64,000 bases of DNA, taken from assembly GCA_029866965.1 (NCBI GenBank), contig CP123444.1, positions 1,653,501 through 1,717,500 on the forward strand, given 5' to 3'. Source of the DNA: Flavobacteriaceae bacterium YJPT1-3 (GTDB taxonomy: Bacteria > Bacteroidota > Bacteroidia > Flavobacteriales > Flavobacteriaceae). Shown here piece after piece: positions 27,676 to 36,046 of the stretch. The translations under genes were made by a program, and so were the position numbers. The notes under the pieces are model-generated. The model searched no databases, had not been told where the DNA came from, and worked only from the letters and a program-made list of their open reading frames with translations. Each line of letters starts with the position of its first letter. Position 1 is the stretch's first letter.

Positions 27676-28527
27676 TTAGGAGGCTTTAGCTTTTTGTAAA
27701 AAGGAGGTGATCATTTGATAGACCCGTGGATCATGGAGGCTATGGCCCAAGCCCTCCGTTTCTATCAATTCAGATTCTGGCCATACTGCGTGTATGTTGC
27801 GCGAGGCCGAAATGGGGGTCACAGGGTCGTGCTTATCGTGTATGAGCAGGCCTTGTTGCGTTACCGCTTTCGCGAAAGCGGGAGCAGAGAACTCGTCAAA
27901 GCTAAAGCCATAAGTCGTCTGGGTGTAATCTTCCAGAGCACGCATGACGCGTGGCTTAAGTTGACAAATCTTTTGATAATCAGCCATGATCTCCTGCAAC
28001 TCACCCGGGGGTCCTAAAAGGACTAATTGTTTAATCTCCGGTGCAGGCCTTAGGTACTGACGATAGAGTGTGGTCATGGCCCCTACCGAATGGCCAATAA
28101 TGATTTCGGGTTGGAGGTCGTCAACCATCTGTTCCAGACAATGGGTGTAACGCACCGCGTTGAGTAATTTTCCGTCTGATTTTCCCTGAGCAGGCGCGTC
28201 AAAAGCGTAGATGTCATAGTCTTCCTGCTGCAAATGTTCGATCAGGGCTTTCCAGCGGTAGGTATTGCTTTCCCAGCCGTGAACAAGCAATACTTTAGGT
28301 CCAGAACCGGGCCAGTGATAACTTTGAATTTGCAGATTTTTGACAGCGTGTCTTTTGTACTTAGCCGCATTTAAAAAGGGTTCTTGATGCGGTAAGGCCC
28401 GTCCTTTTTGCGGGGTTGAAAATAAGAGAAAGGCCTGTTCGCCGGCTTTACGCGGAGCGACTAAGGAGAGGCTGTTGAAGTAGCTTCCAATGAGTTTAGG
28501 CAGGATTTTTTGAATAGGTTTGCGCAT
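27676..28527 (-). CDS. Alpha/beta hydrolase
   Basis: 283 aa. VLLVHGWESNTYRW is the oxyanion-hole strand, the nucleophile Ser is in IIGHSVGAMTT (G-H-S-V-G), the acid Asp probably in HDKHDPVTP and the His in TEGLGHSLHDP. Substrate unknown; no signal peptide. It contains an 18-bp palindrome copy, read as Ala-Phe-Ala-Lys-Ala, placed in the lid-side region before the last strand. Confidence 0.88.
   Translation of the reverse strand: MRKPIQKILPKLIGSYFNSLSLVAPRKAGEQAFLLFSTPQKGRALPHQEPFLNAAKYKRHAVKNLQIQSYHWPGSGPKVLLVHGWESNTYRWKALIEHLQQEDYDIYAFDAPAQGKSDGKLLNAVRYTHCLEQMVDDLQPEIIIGHSVGAMTTLYRQYLRPAPEIKQLVLLGPPGELQEIMADYQKICQLKPRVMRALEDYTQTTYGFSFDEFSAPAFAKAVTQQGLLIHDKHDPVTPISASRNIHAVWPESELIETEGLGHSLHDPRVYQMITSFLQKAKAS
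27864..27881. repeat. Iterated palindrome copy 4 (18 bp)
   Basis: CCGCTTTCGCGAAAGCGG, perfect over 18 bp, inside the alpha/beta hydrolase gene. Confidence 0.95.
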
Positions 28528-28602
28528 AGCCGTAGCCGTTGATACTACTTCGCAAAGGTAGGCTACTGATTATAATTTAAGGAAATGATGCGGAAGGGGG
28601 TG

Positions 28603-28974
28603 CTAATCTTCTTCTCGGTGCACCTGCTCCAGCTGAAAGGCGGGGGTACAGATGGCGATATATTCACAGGGTTCAGTAAATGGATTGGAATAACGCACCC
28701 GCGTATTCTTCTCAATTTTGATGGATTCTCCGGGCATGAGCACAATTTTCTCCCCCTTTACTTCCACCTGTTTTCTACCGGATACGACCAGGGTATATTC
28801 TTCAAATTCCGGCGTTTGAAACGGTTCGCTCCATCCTGCAGGAGCTTTCATATGCGCAATGCTGATTTTTTGATTCCCATCAGTGGCTAAACCCCAATGT
28901 TCTCCAATGTACTTTCCATCAGTCGTAGGAACCACAAAAGGTGATCGTTGAATTTGATAGCCTGCCATTACCAA
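28603..28974 (-). CDS. Cupin-domain protein
   Basis: 123 aa single-domain cupin. The family double-stranded beta-helix shows in APAGWSEPFQTPEFEEYTLV (here only the Glu residues match metal-ligand positions, the usual His pair is missing) and MPGESIKIEKNTRVRYSN. The altered ligand set suggests a binding rather than a classical metal-dependent role, but this is inference. It overlaps the end of the upstream lipoprotein gene by seven bases. Confidence 0.8.
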   Translation of the reverse strand: MVMAGYQIQRSPFVVPTTDGKYIGEHWGLATDGNQKISIAHMKAPAGWSEPFQTPEFEEYTLVVSGRKQVEVKGEKIVLMPGESIKIEKNTRVRYSNPFTEPCEYIAICTPAFQLEQVHREED

Positions 28975-29516
28975 CCGATCATTAGATACTTTATGGGCGC
29001 ACCATCTGGAATGGAGGTCGCCTCGATCGTAGTGCTGGTGCCAAATTGCAGTTCAGAGGGTAATTCCTGCTTATCAATAGTGAAATACACCGGATGGTCT
29101 TTAACTAGAATTACCACCGCATCGAGCAGATTTTCAATACGACTGATGGTATAGGCTTGCTGAATGTCTTTAAATGTGCTTTCGAGTGAGATGCCTTCTT
29201 CGGTTTGATAGCGCGGATCGTAGATCTGTATCAGTCCGATCTTGCTTTCAGGATCATTGGCATCGTTAGGGCTTAGCGCCATTAAACGTTTTCCCTGCTT
29301 GTCGAACACCTGTATTTCATCTCCTGCACTGATGTAGTCTTGAGGAGTGTCATTTTTGACGATGCTGTCTTTGGCAAACAAGCTTTCTATTTCATTGACC
29401 GGGGTGTCTTTGCTAAGCGGACCCACCTGTGAATCGGTGATCAGAAAATTATTTTCCTGGCTACAGGAAAATAAGAGTGTACTTAGGCTGAGAATTAAAA
29501 GCGCTTTTTTAAGCAT
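28968..29516 (-). CDS. Hypothetical lipoprotein
   Basis: 182 aa. The signal peptide LLILSLSTLLFSC ends in a lipobox with Cys at residue 18, so the product is membrane-anchored. It is rich in Asp/Glu and short strands (IQVFDKQGKRLMAL, KIGLIQIYDP). No named domain recognised. Translationally coupled with the downstream cupin. Confidence 0.75.
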   Translation of the reverse strand: MLKKALLILSLSTLLFSCSQENNFLITDSQVGPLSKDTPVNEIESLFAKDSIVKNDTPQDYISAGDEIQVFDKQGKRLMALSPNDANDPESKIGLIQIYDPRYQTEEGISLESTFKDIQQAYTISRIENLLDAVVILVKDHPVYFTIDKQELPSELQFGTSTTIEATSIPDGAPIKYLMIGW

Positions 29517-29561
29517 GGTTATCGCAATTTGAGAAGGGCAAAAATAAGCGTATGCAATGAA

Positions 29562-31082
29562 TTATTTTATCATTTTACCAAGGATTCCTAACACACCTCG
29601 AATCACCGTAGCACTGGTAAGCACCTTTATAATTGCTTTAGACGTTGCACTCTGCTCACTTCCGGAACTCGTTTTGCTTGTTTTTTGACGTTCTGCTTGC
29701 GATTTTTCTTTGGCAGCCTCCGATTCGGCTTTTTCGATTTTCTCGTTGAGCATTTCGTAGGCGCTCTCCCGATCGATGGATTCATTGTACTGATCAATGA
29801 GCTGCGATTGCTTCAGCACCTCTTTGATTTCCTGAGGCTCCAATATGTCCATACGGGACATAGGGGCCCGAAGCATAGTGGCTGCGAGTGGGGTGGGTCT
29901 TCCTTTTTCATCCAGAGCAGAAACCAGGGCTTCTCCAATCCCTAAGGAGGTTAATTGTGTTTTGGTATCATAATAAGGACTGTCGGGATAATTTTCTGCG
30001 GTTAGTTTGATCGCTTTTCGGTCCTTAGCGGTGAAGGCACGCAAGGCGTGTTGCACTTTTAGTCCTAGTTGGCTCAAAACACCCTCCGGAATGTCGGTCG
30101 GATTTTGGGTCACAAAATAAAGTCCGACTCCCTTAGAGCGAATCAATTTGACAATACTTTCAATTTGATCGTGCAGGGCAGAGGAAGCTTCTTTAAAGAT
30201 CAAATGAGCTTCGTCTATAAAGATGACCAATTCAGGCTGTCCACTATCTCCTTGTTCGGGGAAAGTCGAATAGATTTCAGCCAGCAAACTGAGCATAAAC
30301 GTGGAGAACAATTTAGGCCGATCCTGAATATCGGTTAGGCGAATAATATTGATCTTTCCTTTACCGGTTTCAGTGATCCGCTGCAGGTCGGTGACATCGA
30401 ATGATTTTTCACCAAAGAATATATCCGCACCCTGCTGCTCCAATTCGACGATCTTCCTTAGGATAGATCCAGAGGAAGCCGGAGAAATCCTTCCATACAG
30501 TTCACTGATCTCATCTTTACCTTCATTGGTGGCGTAGTGCAGCGCCTTTTTAAAGTCTTTGAGGTCAAGTAACGGCAGCTTATTGTCATCGCAGTATTTA
30601 AAGAGAATGGAGATGATTCCCGATTGAGCCGGGGTCGCATCGATAATTCGGGAGAAGAGTACAGGTCCAAATTCACTGACTGTTGCCCGTAATCGTACGC
30701 CTTCTTGTTCCGAAAGGGTGAGAATCTCCACCGGAAATCCCTGGGAAGTAAAGGGCAGTCCAATTTTCTCGTGGCGCTCATCAATTTTCGGGTGTCCGGG
30801 ACTCGCTTTGGCGATTCCGCTTAAGTCCCCCTTCATGTCCATTAGCAAGACCGGGATTCCTGCCTCGGAGAGATTTTCTGCAAGTACCTGTAAAGTCTTC
30901 GTTTTACCGGTACCGGTGGCTCCCGCGATGAGTCCGTGCCGGTTTAAGGTCTTCAATGGAATCTTAACATGAGCGTTGGTGATCGTTTCGCCATTCAGCA
31001 TGGCGGCTCCTAGCGTGATGGAGTCGCCTTTAAAGGTATTTCCGGTTGTGATGTAATCGAAAAATTCTTGTTTTTTATCCAT
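29562..31082 (-). CDS. HerA-like P-loop ATPase, DUF853 family
   Basis: 506 aa. RHGLIAGATGTGKTKTLQ is the Walker A motif (about residues 49-66) and LVIFIDEAHLIF the Walker B. KGVGLYFVTQNPTDIPEGVLSQ is a HerA/FtsK-type sensor segment. After residue 440 comes a charged coiled-coil linker (EKAESEAAKEKSQAE) and a short hydrophobic tail. This DUF853 group is common in bacteria and lacks an assigned biochemical role; DNA translocase activity is inferred from fold only. No nuclease NurA partner is adjacent. Confidence 0.9.
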   Translation of the reverse strand: MDKKQEFFDYITTGNTFKGDSITLGAAMLNGETITNAHVKIPLKTLNRHGLIAGATGTGKTKTLQVLAENLSEAGIPVLLMDMKGDLSGIAKASPGHPKIDERHEKIGLPFTSQGFPVEILTLSEQEGVRLRATVSEFGPVLFSRIIDATPAQSGIISILFKYCDDNKLPLLDLKDFKKALHYATNEGKDEISELYGRISPASSGSILRKIVELEQQGADIFFGEKSFDVTDLQRITETGKGKINIIRLTDIQDRPKLFSTFMLSLLAEIYSTFPEQGDSGQPELVIFIDEAHLIFKEASSALHDQIESIVKLIRSKGVGLYFVTQNPTDIPEGVLSQLGLKVQHALRAFTAKDRKAIKLTAENYPDSPYYDTKTQLTSLGIGEALVSALDEKGRPTPLAATMLRAPMSRMDILEPQEIKEVLKQSQLIDQYNESIDRESAYEMLNEKIEKAESEAAKEKSQAERQKTSKTSSGSEQSATSKAIIKVLTSATVIRGVLGILGKMIK

Positions 31083-31200
31083 AGTGATGCAGCCTGAGAC
31101 TTTTGCCTGATTAGTGAGCGGGGTTATCTACTGCTTAAAATTAGTCATTATTGAAGAATACACGAGATATCGCGTAATTTTAGGCAAAACAATACATGGT

Positions 31201-31686
31201 ATGAAAACTTTTTGGAGTCTTGGTTTGGTGTTCTTGCTTTTTGCTTGTGGGCAGCCCCCTCAGCAGCAGGATCCAGTGGAAACGCAGTCTCAAGCGGAAG
31301 TTGTGAAACCTATATTTCACGCTTCGCACGAGCCACGGAAAAAGGACGCTCCCTATAGTGATGCGGTTCAGGTAGGGAATTTATTTTTTCTCGCCGGACA
31401 GGTGGGTATTGACGGAGAGACCCGCGCCCTGGTGCCCGGAGGGATACAGGCAGAGACTAAACAAGTTTTGGAAAATATCAAGTCGGTTTTAGAACAACAT
31501 CAAATGACGCTGGCCGATGTGGTGAAAGCGACTGTTATTCTTGAAGACATCAATGACTTCCAGGCGTTTAATGAAGTGTACACCTCCTATCTTCCTCAGA
31601 AACCTGCGCGCACCACTTTTGCTGCAGCAGGATTAGCCGCCAATGCGGCAATCGAAATTGAAGTAGTGGCCGTGAGTTCTGAATGA
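31201..31686 (+). CDS. RidA-family protein carrying a lipoprotein signal
   Basis: 161 aa. RidA proteins hydrolyse reactive enamines/imines; the family core begins at SHEPRKKDAPYSDAVQVGN and includes LFFLAGQVG and the conserved Arg in KPARTTFAAAGL. Ahead of it is a clear export signal (LGLVFLLFACGQ) with lipobox Cys at residue 16 and a Gln/Pro-rich spacer, so this copy is predicted to be an envelope lipoprotein instead of the usual cytoplasmic enzyme. The ATG at 31201 is chosen because the frame upstream has no sensible signal. Confidence 0.85.
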   Translation: MKTFWSLGLVFLLFACGQPPQQQDPVETQSQAEVVKPIFHASHEPRKKDAPYSDAVQVGNLFFLAGQVGIDGETRALVPGGIQAETKQVLENIKSVLEQHQMTLADVVKATVILEDINDFQAFNEVYTSYLPQKPARTTFAAAGLAANAAIEIEVVAVSSE

Positions 31687-31758
31687 ACGGCCGTCAGGTA
31701 GCGCTGTATGGATAAGAAGTCTGCCTTGACTAAAGGCTTCCAATGCCCCTCTTTGATG

Positions 31759-31766
31759 TATCTTTG
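31759..31766 (+). promoter_or_regulatory. TAnnTTTG -7 box for queE
   Basis: TATCTTTG, exact consensus. Transcription should start near 31773, which rules out the in-frame ATG at 31743 and leaves 31773 or, better, 31782 as the start. Confidence 0.65.
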
Positions 31767-31781
31767 CCGCCCATGAACACA

Positions 31782-32405
31782 ATGAGCACAACAGAACAGG
31801 TAAACGCCGGAATCCAACTGCCTTTGATGGAAGAATTCTACACCATTCAAGGGGAAGGTTATCATACCGGTACCGCAGCCTATTTTATACGGATCGGGGG
31901 TTGTGATGTGGGCTGTCACTGGTGCGATGTTAAAGAAAGTTGGAATGCAGAAACGCATCCGCCTACACCCATCACTTCCATTGTTCAACACGCCAAGGCT
32001 TACAGTGATACAATCGTAGTGACCGGTGGCGAGCCACTGATGTGGAATATGGATCCGCTGACTCTCGCATTAAAAGAATGCAACTTAAAAGTGCACATTG
32101 AAACTTCTGGAGCACATCCCTTAAGTGGTCACTGGGATTGGATCTGCTTATCTCCTAAAAAACGAATGGAACCTAAGGCAGAGGTACTGAAAGCGGCTAA
32201 TGAACTCAAAGTGATCATTTATAATCGTTCTGATTTTGAATTTGCAGAAAAGTTTGCTAAACAGGTGAATGTCGATTGTCAATTATTCCTTCAGCCCGAA
32301 TGGAGCGTGCGCGAAAAAATGACGCCAACTATTGTTGACTATGTCATGAAACACCCCAAGTGGAAGATCTCCTTGCAAACCCATAAGTATTTGAATATAC
32401 CCTAA
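31782..32405 (+). CDS. queE: 7-carboxy-7-deazaguanine synthase
   Basis: 207 aa radical-SAM enzyme that makes the deazapurine ring of queuosine precursors. The cluster motif is C-x3-C-x2-C in GGCDVGCHWCDV, followed by TGGEPLMW (SAM-binding GGE). The compact size and YTIQGEGYHTGTAAYFIR N terminus match QueE. The promoter box decides against the longest frame; ATG at 31773 is an alternative. queC, queD and queF are not in the window. It is followed by a terminator shared with the convergent gene. Confidence 0.93.
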   Translation: MSTTEQVNAGIQLPLMEEFYTIQGEGYHTGTAAYFIRIGGCDVGCHWCDVKESWNAETHPPTPITSIVQHAKAYSDTIVVTGGEPLMWNMDPLTLALKECNLKVHIETSGAHPLSGHWDWICLSPKKRMEPKAEVLKAANELKVIIYNRSDFEFAEKFAKQVNVDCQLFLQPEWSVREKMTPTIVDYVMKHPKWKISLQTHKYLNIP

Positions 32406-32408
32406 TTA

Positions 32409-32434
32409 AAAAGCGCCCTGAGGCGCTTTTCTTT
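32409..32434. terminator. Bidirectional terminator between queE and the DUF2911 gene
   Basis: AAAAGCGCC (32409-32417), CTGA loop, GGCGCTTTT (32422-32430) with T/A runs on both sides. Confidence 0.88.
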
Positions 32435-32452
32435 ATTTGATCTGGTCTTGCG

Positions 32453-32989
32453 TTAAGCCTTTTTGAAAGGAACTTCTACACGAGTATCATCCCAGCCCAT
32501 GACCATATGATAACCGTTGTCTACCGGTTTAAACATGATGGAGAATACTTCTAAGGTATCGCCCTTGCCTGCTGGAACCTGAATTCGAGCAACATCCTTG
32601 CTTTCATCGTAGCTATAGGCGCCCCAGACATCGGTTTGACTACTTAGTATAACGGTCCATTCTTCTTCTCCCGGAATGGTGAAGAGCGAGTAGGTCCCTG
32701 CTTCAATGCGCTTTCCGCCCATCATCATATCACTGTACAACTTGATTTCTGTGGCTTCATCAGCTCCGGTTCTCCAGACTTTTCCATAAGCCTCGAGATC
32801 GCCAAAAATAACTCGGCCATTCTTTTGAGGACGGCTGTAGATGACTTTGATATCTGGAGTCGCGTTGCGATCAGCCCGAGCGTAAGCGATATCCGTTGGA
32901 CTCTTTTGCAAGCCCGGAAACTGTGCCCAGGCCTGAGGCGCTGCCAAAAAGGCAAGAACCAGTATTGCTGTAGTAAAAATTGATTTCAT
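32453..32989 (-). CDS. Secreted DUF2911-domain protein
   Basis: 178 aa from the ATG at 32989. Signal peptide TAILVLAFLAAPQAWAQ. The DUF2911 fold covers almost all the mature part: DIKVIYSRPQKNGRVIFG, WRTGADEATEIKL and GTYSLFTIPGEEEWTVIL are its marks. Function unassigned; periplasmic or outer-membrane-associated. A longer frame reaches to 33313, but it crosses the divergent promoter region and one palindrome copy and is not credible. Confidence 0.88.
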   Translation of the reverse strand: MKSIFTTAILVLAFLAAPQAWAQFPGLQKSPTDIAYARADRNATPDIKVIYSRPQKNGRVIFGDLEAYGKVWRTGADEATEIKLYSDMMMGGKRIEAGTYSLFTIPGEEEWTVILSSQTDVWGAYSYDESKDVARIQVPAGKGDTLEVFSIMFKPVDNGYHMVMGWDDTRVEVPFKKA

Positions 32990-33088
32990 GATATGATTTT
33001 TAAAGTTCGCTCTAAGATAAGGAGACCTCAGTGAATCAAAGGTTATAAAAACGCTAAAATGGACCGACTTATAGATTTTAAGGAGACT

Positions 33089-33104
33089 TGCTTTCGCGAA
33101 AGCA
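33089..33104. repeat. Iterated palindrome copy 5 (16 bp, intergenic)
   Basis: TGCTTTCGCGAAAGCA in the 241-base divergent gap between the DUF2911 gene and asnB; the only copy outside a gene. Confidence 0.9.
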
Positions 33105-33230
33105 TTGAAATTACATAATTGACCTAATCGATTAATTATACTTATAAATGTTAACTGTTTATTGGATAAAATTTGTCGTTTATGGGGATATATGCATATT
33201 TGAGCTTTCAAATGATAAAAAAATAGACTC

Positions 33231-34901
33231 ATGTGCGGAATTGTATGTGCCTTTGAACTCAAAAAATCAGCAGAAGAGCTGCGTCCACAATTGCTGGAAA
33301 TGTCTAAATGCATTCGTCACCGTGGTCCCGATTGGAGCGGGGTGCATGATGCAGATAATGCTATACTTGCCCACGAGCGGCTTTCTATTGTAGACCCAAC
33401 CTCGGGTAAGCAGCCTTTGTACTCGCCGGATCGAAAATTGATCCTGGCTGCCAACGGCGAGATCTATAACCACAGGGAATTACGCAAGCAATTTGAAGGG
33501 CGCTACGATTTTCAAACCCAGTCCGATTGTGAGATTATACTGGCCTTATATCAGGAAAAAGGACCGGAATTCATCGATGAAATGAACGGGATTTTTGGCT
33601 TTGCGCTCTACGACAGCGAGAACGATGAATACTTTGTCGCTCGTGACCATATGGGCATCATTCCGCTCTATATGGGCTGGGATCAGGACGGAACCTTCTA
33701 TGTGGCTTCTGAGCTTAAGGCCCTGGAAGGCGTTTGCTCAAAGATTGAATTGTTCCCTCCGGGACACTATTTGCACAGTGCAACTGGTGAGTTGGTGCGC
33801 TGGTACGAGCGCGACTGGATGGAATATGACGCCGTTAAAGATAACGAAACCGACATTGAAGCCTTGCACGATGCCCTAAGTGATGCCGTACGCCGTCAAT
33901 TGATGAGTGACGTGCCTTATGGGGTTTTGCTCTCCGGCGGCCTGGATTCTTCAGTGACTTCAGCCATTGCTAAGCTATATTCTGAAAAGCGGATTGAATC
34001 GGGCAGTCAGCAAGCGGCCTGGTGGCCTCAATTGCATTCCTTCTCTGTGGGACTGGAAGGCTCCCCGGATCTCGCTGCTGCCCAAAAGGTAGCCGATCAT
34101 ATCGGTACTGTGCATCACGAGATCAAGTTTACCATTCAGGAAGGCCTGGATGCCATCAAAGATGTGATCTATTATTTGGAGACTTATGACATTACTACCA
34201 TACGAGCCAGTACGCCCATGTACCTCATGGCGCGGGTGATCAAATCCATGGGAGTAAAGATGGTGCTTAGCGGAGAAGGGGCCGATGAGATCTTTGGAGG
34301 CTACCTCTATTTCCATAAGGCACCCAGTGCTAAGGATTTTCATGAGGAGACCGTACGTAAATTAGATAAACTTCATATGTACGATTGTTTGCGCGCCAAC
34401 AAGTCGCTGGCCGCCTGGGGGATCGAAGGCCGGGTACCCTTCCTGGACAAAGAATTTATGGACGTAGCCATGCGCCTGAATCCAAAAGACAAAATGATCA
34501 CCAAAGACCGGATGGAGAAATGGGTGGTGCGCAAAGCTTTTGAAAAATACTTGCCTGAGAGTGTCGCCTGGAGACAGAAAGAGCAGTTTTCAGACGGAGT
34601 AGGCTACAGCTGGATCGATACCCTAAAGGAGGTGGTGAACGAAGCCGTGACCGACACCCAAATGGAGAACGCCCATCATCGCTTCCCTATCCATACCCCC
34701 CAGAATAAAGAAGAGTTCTATTACCGAAGCATTTTTGAAGAGCATTTCCCTTCCGATGCGGCTGCCTTATGTGTGCCCTCCGTACCTTCGGTGGCTTGCA
34801 GTACTCCTATTGCGCTGGAATGGGATGAAGCCTTTAAAAATATGAACGATCCTTCGGGGCGTGCCGTAGCCATGGTGCATGATGATGCCTATGTCAAATA
34901 A
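33231..34901 (+). CDS. asnB: Asparagine synthase B (glutamine-hydrolysing)
   Basis: 556 aa. Cys2, exposed after Met removal (MCGIVCAF), is the glutaminase nucleophile, and the N-terminal Ntn-hydrolase domain carries RHRGPDWSG and ERLSIVD. The C-terminal synthetase domain has the PP-loop LLSGGLDSSVTSA and LSGEGADEIFGGY. It forms asparagine from aspartate, ATP and glutamine. The length fits E. coli AsnB. The start at 33231 is fixed by the requirement for Cys2. A strong terminator follows. Confidence 0.96.
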   Translation: MCGIVCAFELKKSAEELRPQLLEMSKCIRHRGPDWSGVHDADNAILAHERLSIVDPTSGKQPLYSPDRKLILAANGEIYNHRELRKQFEGRYDFQTQSDCEIILALYQEKGPEFIDEMNGIFGFALYDSENDEYFVARDHMGIIPLYMGWDQDGTFYVASELKALEGVCSKIELFPPGHYLHSATGELVRWYERDWMEYDAVKDNETDIEALHDALSDAVRRQLMSDVPYGVLLSGGLDSSVTSAIAKLYSEKRIESGSQQAAWWPQLHSFSVGLEGSPDLAAAQKVADHIGTVHHEIKFTIQEGLDAIKDVIYYLETYDITTIRASTPMYLMARVIKSMGVKMVLSGEGADEIFGGYLYFHKAPSAKDFHEETVRKLDKLHMYDCLRANKSLAAWGIEGRVPFLDKEFMDVAMRLNPKDKMITKDRMEKWVVRKAFEKYLPESVAWRQKEQFSDGVGYSWIDTLKEVVNEAVTDTQMENAHHRFPIHTPQNKEEFYYRSIFEEHFPSDAAALCVPSVPSVACSTPIALEWDEAFKNMNDPSGRAVAMVHDDAYVK

Positions 34902-34920
34902 AAGACCTCAAGTCTGATAA

Positions 34921-34957
34921 AGGTGTTCTCGGGTGATCTGAGAACACCTTTTTTTTA
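34921..34957 (+). terminator. Terminator after asnB
   Basis: AGGTGTTCTC (34921-34930) and GAGAACACCT (34940-34949), perfect 10-bp stem, then eight Ts. Confidence 0.92.
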
Positions 34958-34981
34958 GGGAGTAAACGCTATTTTTAGGGC

Positions 34982-36007
34982 ATGAACTTGCGCTACCGCT
35001 TCTACGACCTTCCCTTAAAGGATGCCTTTACCATTTCCCGATATACAGTGACGATCCAGAAGACGGTTATCGTGGGCTTATCCCATCAGGGACAAACCGG
35101 ATACGGAGAAGCGACGGTAAATCCTTATTACCAAAGTACCCAGGAACGTTTGCAGCAGGCTTTGCACCGTGTACAGCGTGAGTTTTCCCGGAACACTAGA
35201 GATCAACTGGAAGAACCAGCTCAGTTCCATAAACGAATAGCTGCTCTTATCCCCGGAGAATCTTTCGCCTTATGCGCTTTGGATACCGCTTACTGGGATT
35301 TGTACGCCCGCTTAAATTCGCGTACGCTAAGATCGTATTGGAGTGAGACTGACCAGACCCCGAAAAGCAGCTATACCATTGGCCTGGATACTGTGGAACG
35401 GATGCAGACTAAAATACAGCAGCAGCCCTGGCCCATCTATAAAATCAAACTGGGTGGAGAAAATGATCTGGAGTGTATCCAAAGTTTGCGCGAGGTGACC
35501 TCGGCCGAGTTTCGGGTGGATGCTAACTGCGCCTGGACGGTCAAGCAAACTTTAAAATACAGTCGCGAAATGAAGGATTTGGGTGTGACGCTGCTGGAAC
35601 AACCTTTAGCTCGGGAACAGCAGGCCGAGATGCAGCTATGCTTTCGCGAAAGCGCACTCCCGCTGATGGCCGATGAAAGCTGTCAAACGGAAGATGATGT
35701 AAAGCGCTGCGTTGGGCATTTCCACAGCATAAACATCAAATTGATGAAATGCGGCGGCATCACTCCGGCCTTACGCATGATTCAGGAAGCAAGAGCACTC
35801 GGACTTCAGATCATGTTGGGCTGTATGACGGAATCGACTGTAGGTATTTCTGCTGCGGCCCAATTGGCTCCTTTGGTCGATTATCTGGATTTGGACGGTG
35901 CCTTGCTGCTGGCAGAAGATACTGCGGAAGGTGTCAAAGTGGCTCACGGAGTTATTAAATTCAGTGAGAATAACGGCACAGGAGTGACTCTTAAACACTC
36001 CTTTTAA
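34982..36007 (+). CDS. Dipeptide epimerase (enolase superfamily, MLE subgroup)
   Basis: 341 aa. L-Ala-D/L-Glu epimerases interconvert dipeptides from peptidoglycan. Visible residues: the catalytic Lys pair in YKIKLGG and INIKLMKCGG, metal ligands Asp in FRVDANCAW, Glu in LLEQPL and Asp in LMADESCQ. The DLDG tail motif of this subgroup is present (YLDLDGALLL). Specificity beyond dipeptide cannot be read. It contains one palindrome copy (Phe-Arg-Glu-Ser). Confidence 0.88.
   Translation: MNLRYRFYDLPLKDAFTISRYTVTIQKTVIVGLSHQGQTGYGEATVNPYYQSTQERLQQALHRVQREFSRNTRDQLEEPAQFHKRIAALIPGESFALCALDTAYWDLYARLNSRTLRSYWSETDQTPKSSYTIGLDTVERMQTKIQQQPWPIYKIKLGGENDLECIQSLREVTSAEFRVDANCAWTVKQTLKYSREMKDLGVTLLEQPLAREQQAEMQLCFRESALPLMADESCQTEDDVKRCVGHFHSINIKLMKCGGITPALRMIQEARALGLQIMLGCMTESTVGISAAAQLAPLVDYLDLDGALLLAEDTAEGVKVAHGVIKFSENNGTGVTLKHSF
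35640..35653. repeat. Iterated palindrome copy 6 (14 bp)
   Basis: GCTTTCGCGAAAGC inside the epimerase gene; read as Phe-Arg-Glu-Ser. Confidence 0.95.
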
Positions 36008-36046
36008 ACCTAGTTTGACGTATCTTTCGAGTAAACAGAGTGGTAG

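Noticed and set aside
32990-33313. N-terminal extension of the DUF2911 gene up to 33313
   Set aside because: The extension has no signal-like or family sequence, crosses the divergent asnB promoter region and is open only by chance; the signal peptide begins at 32989.
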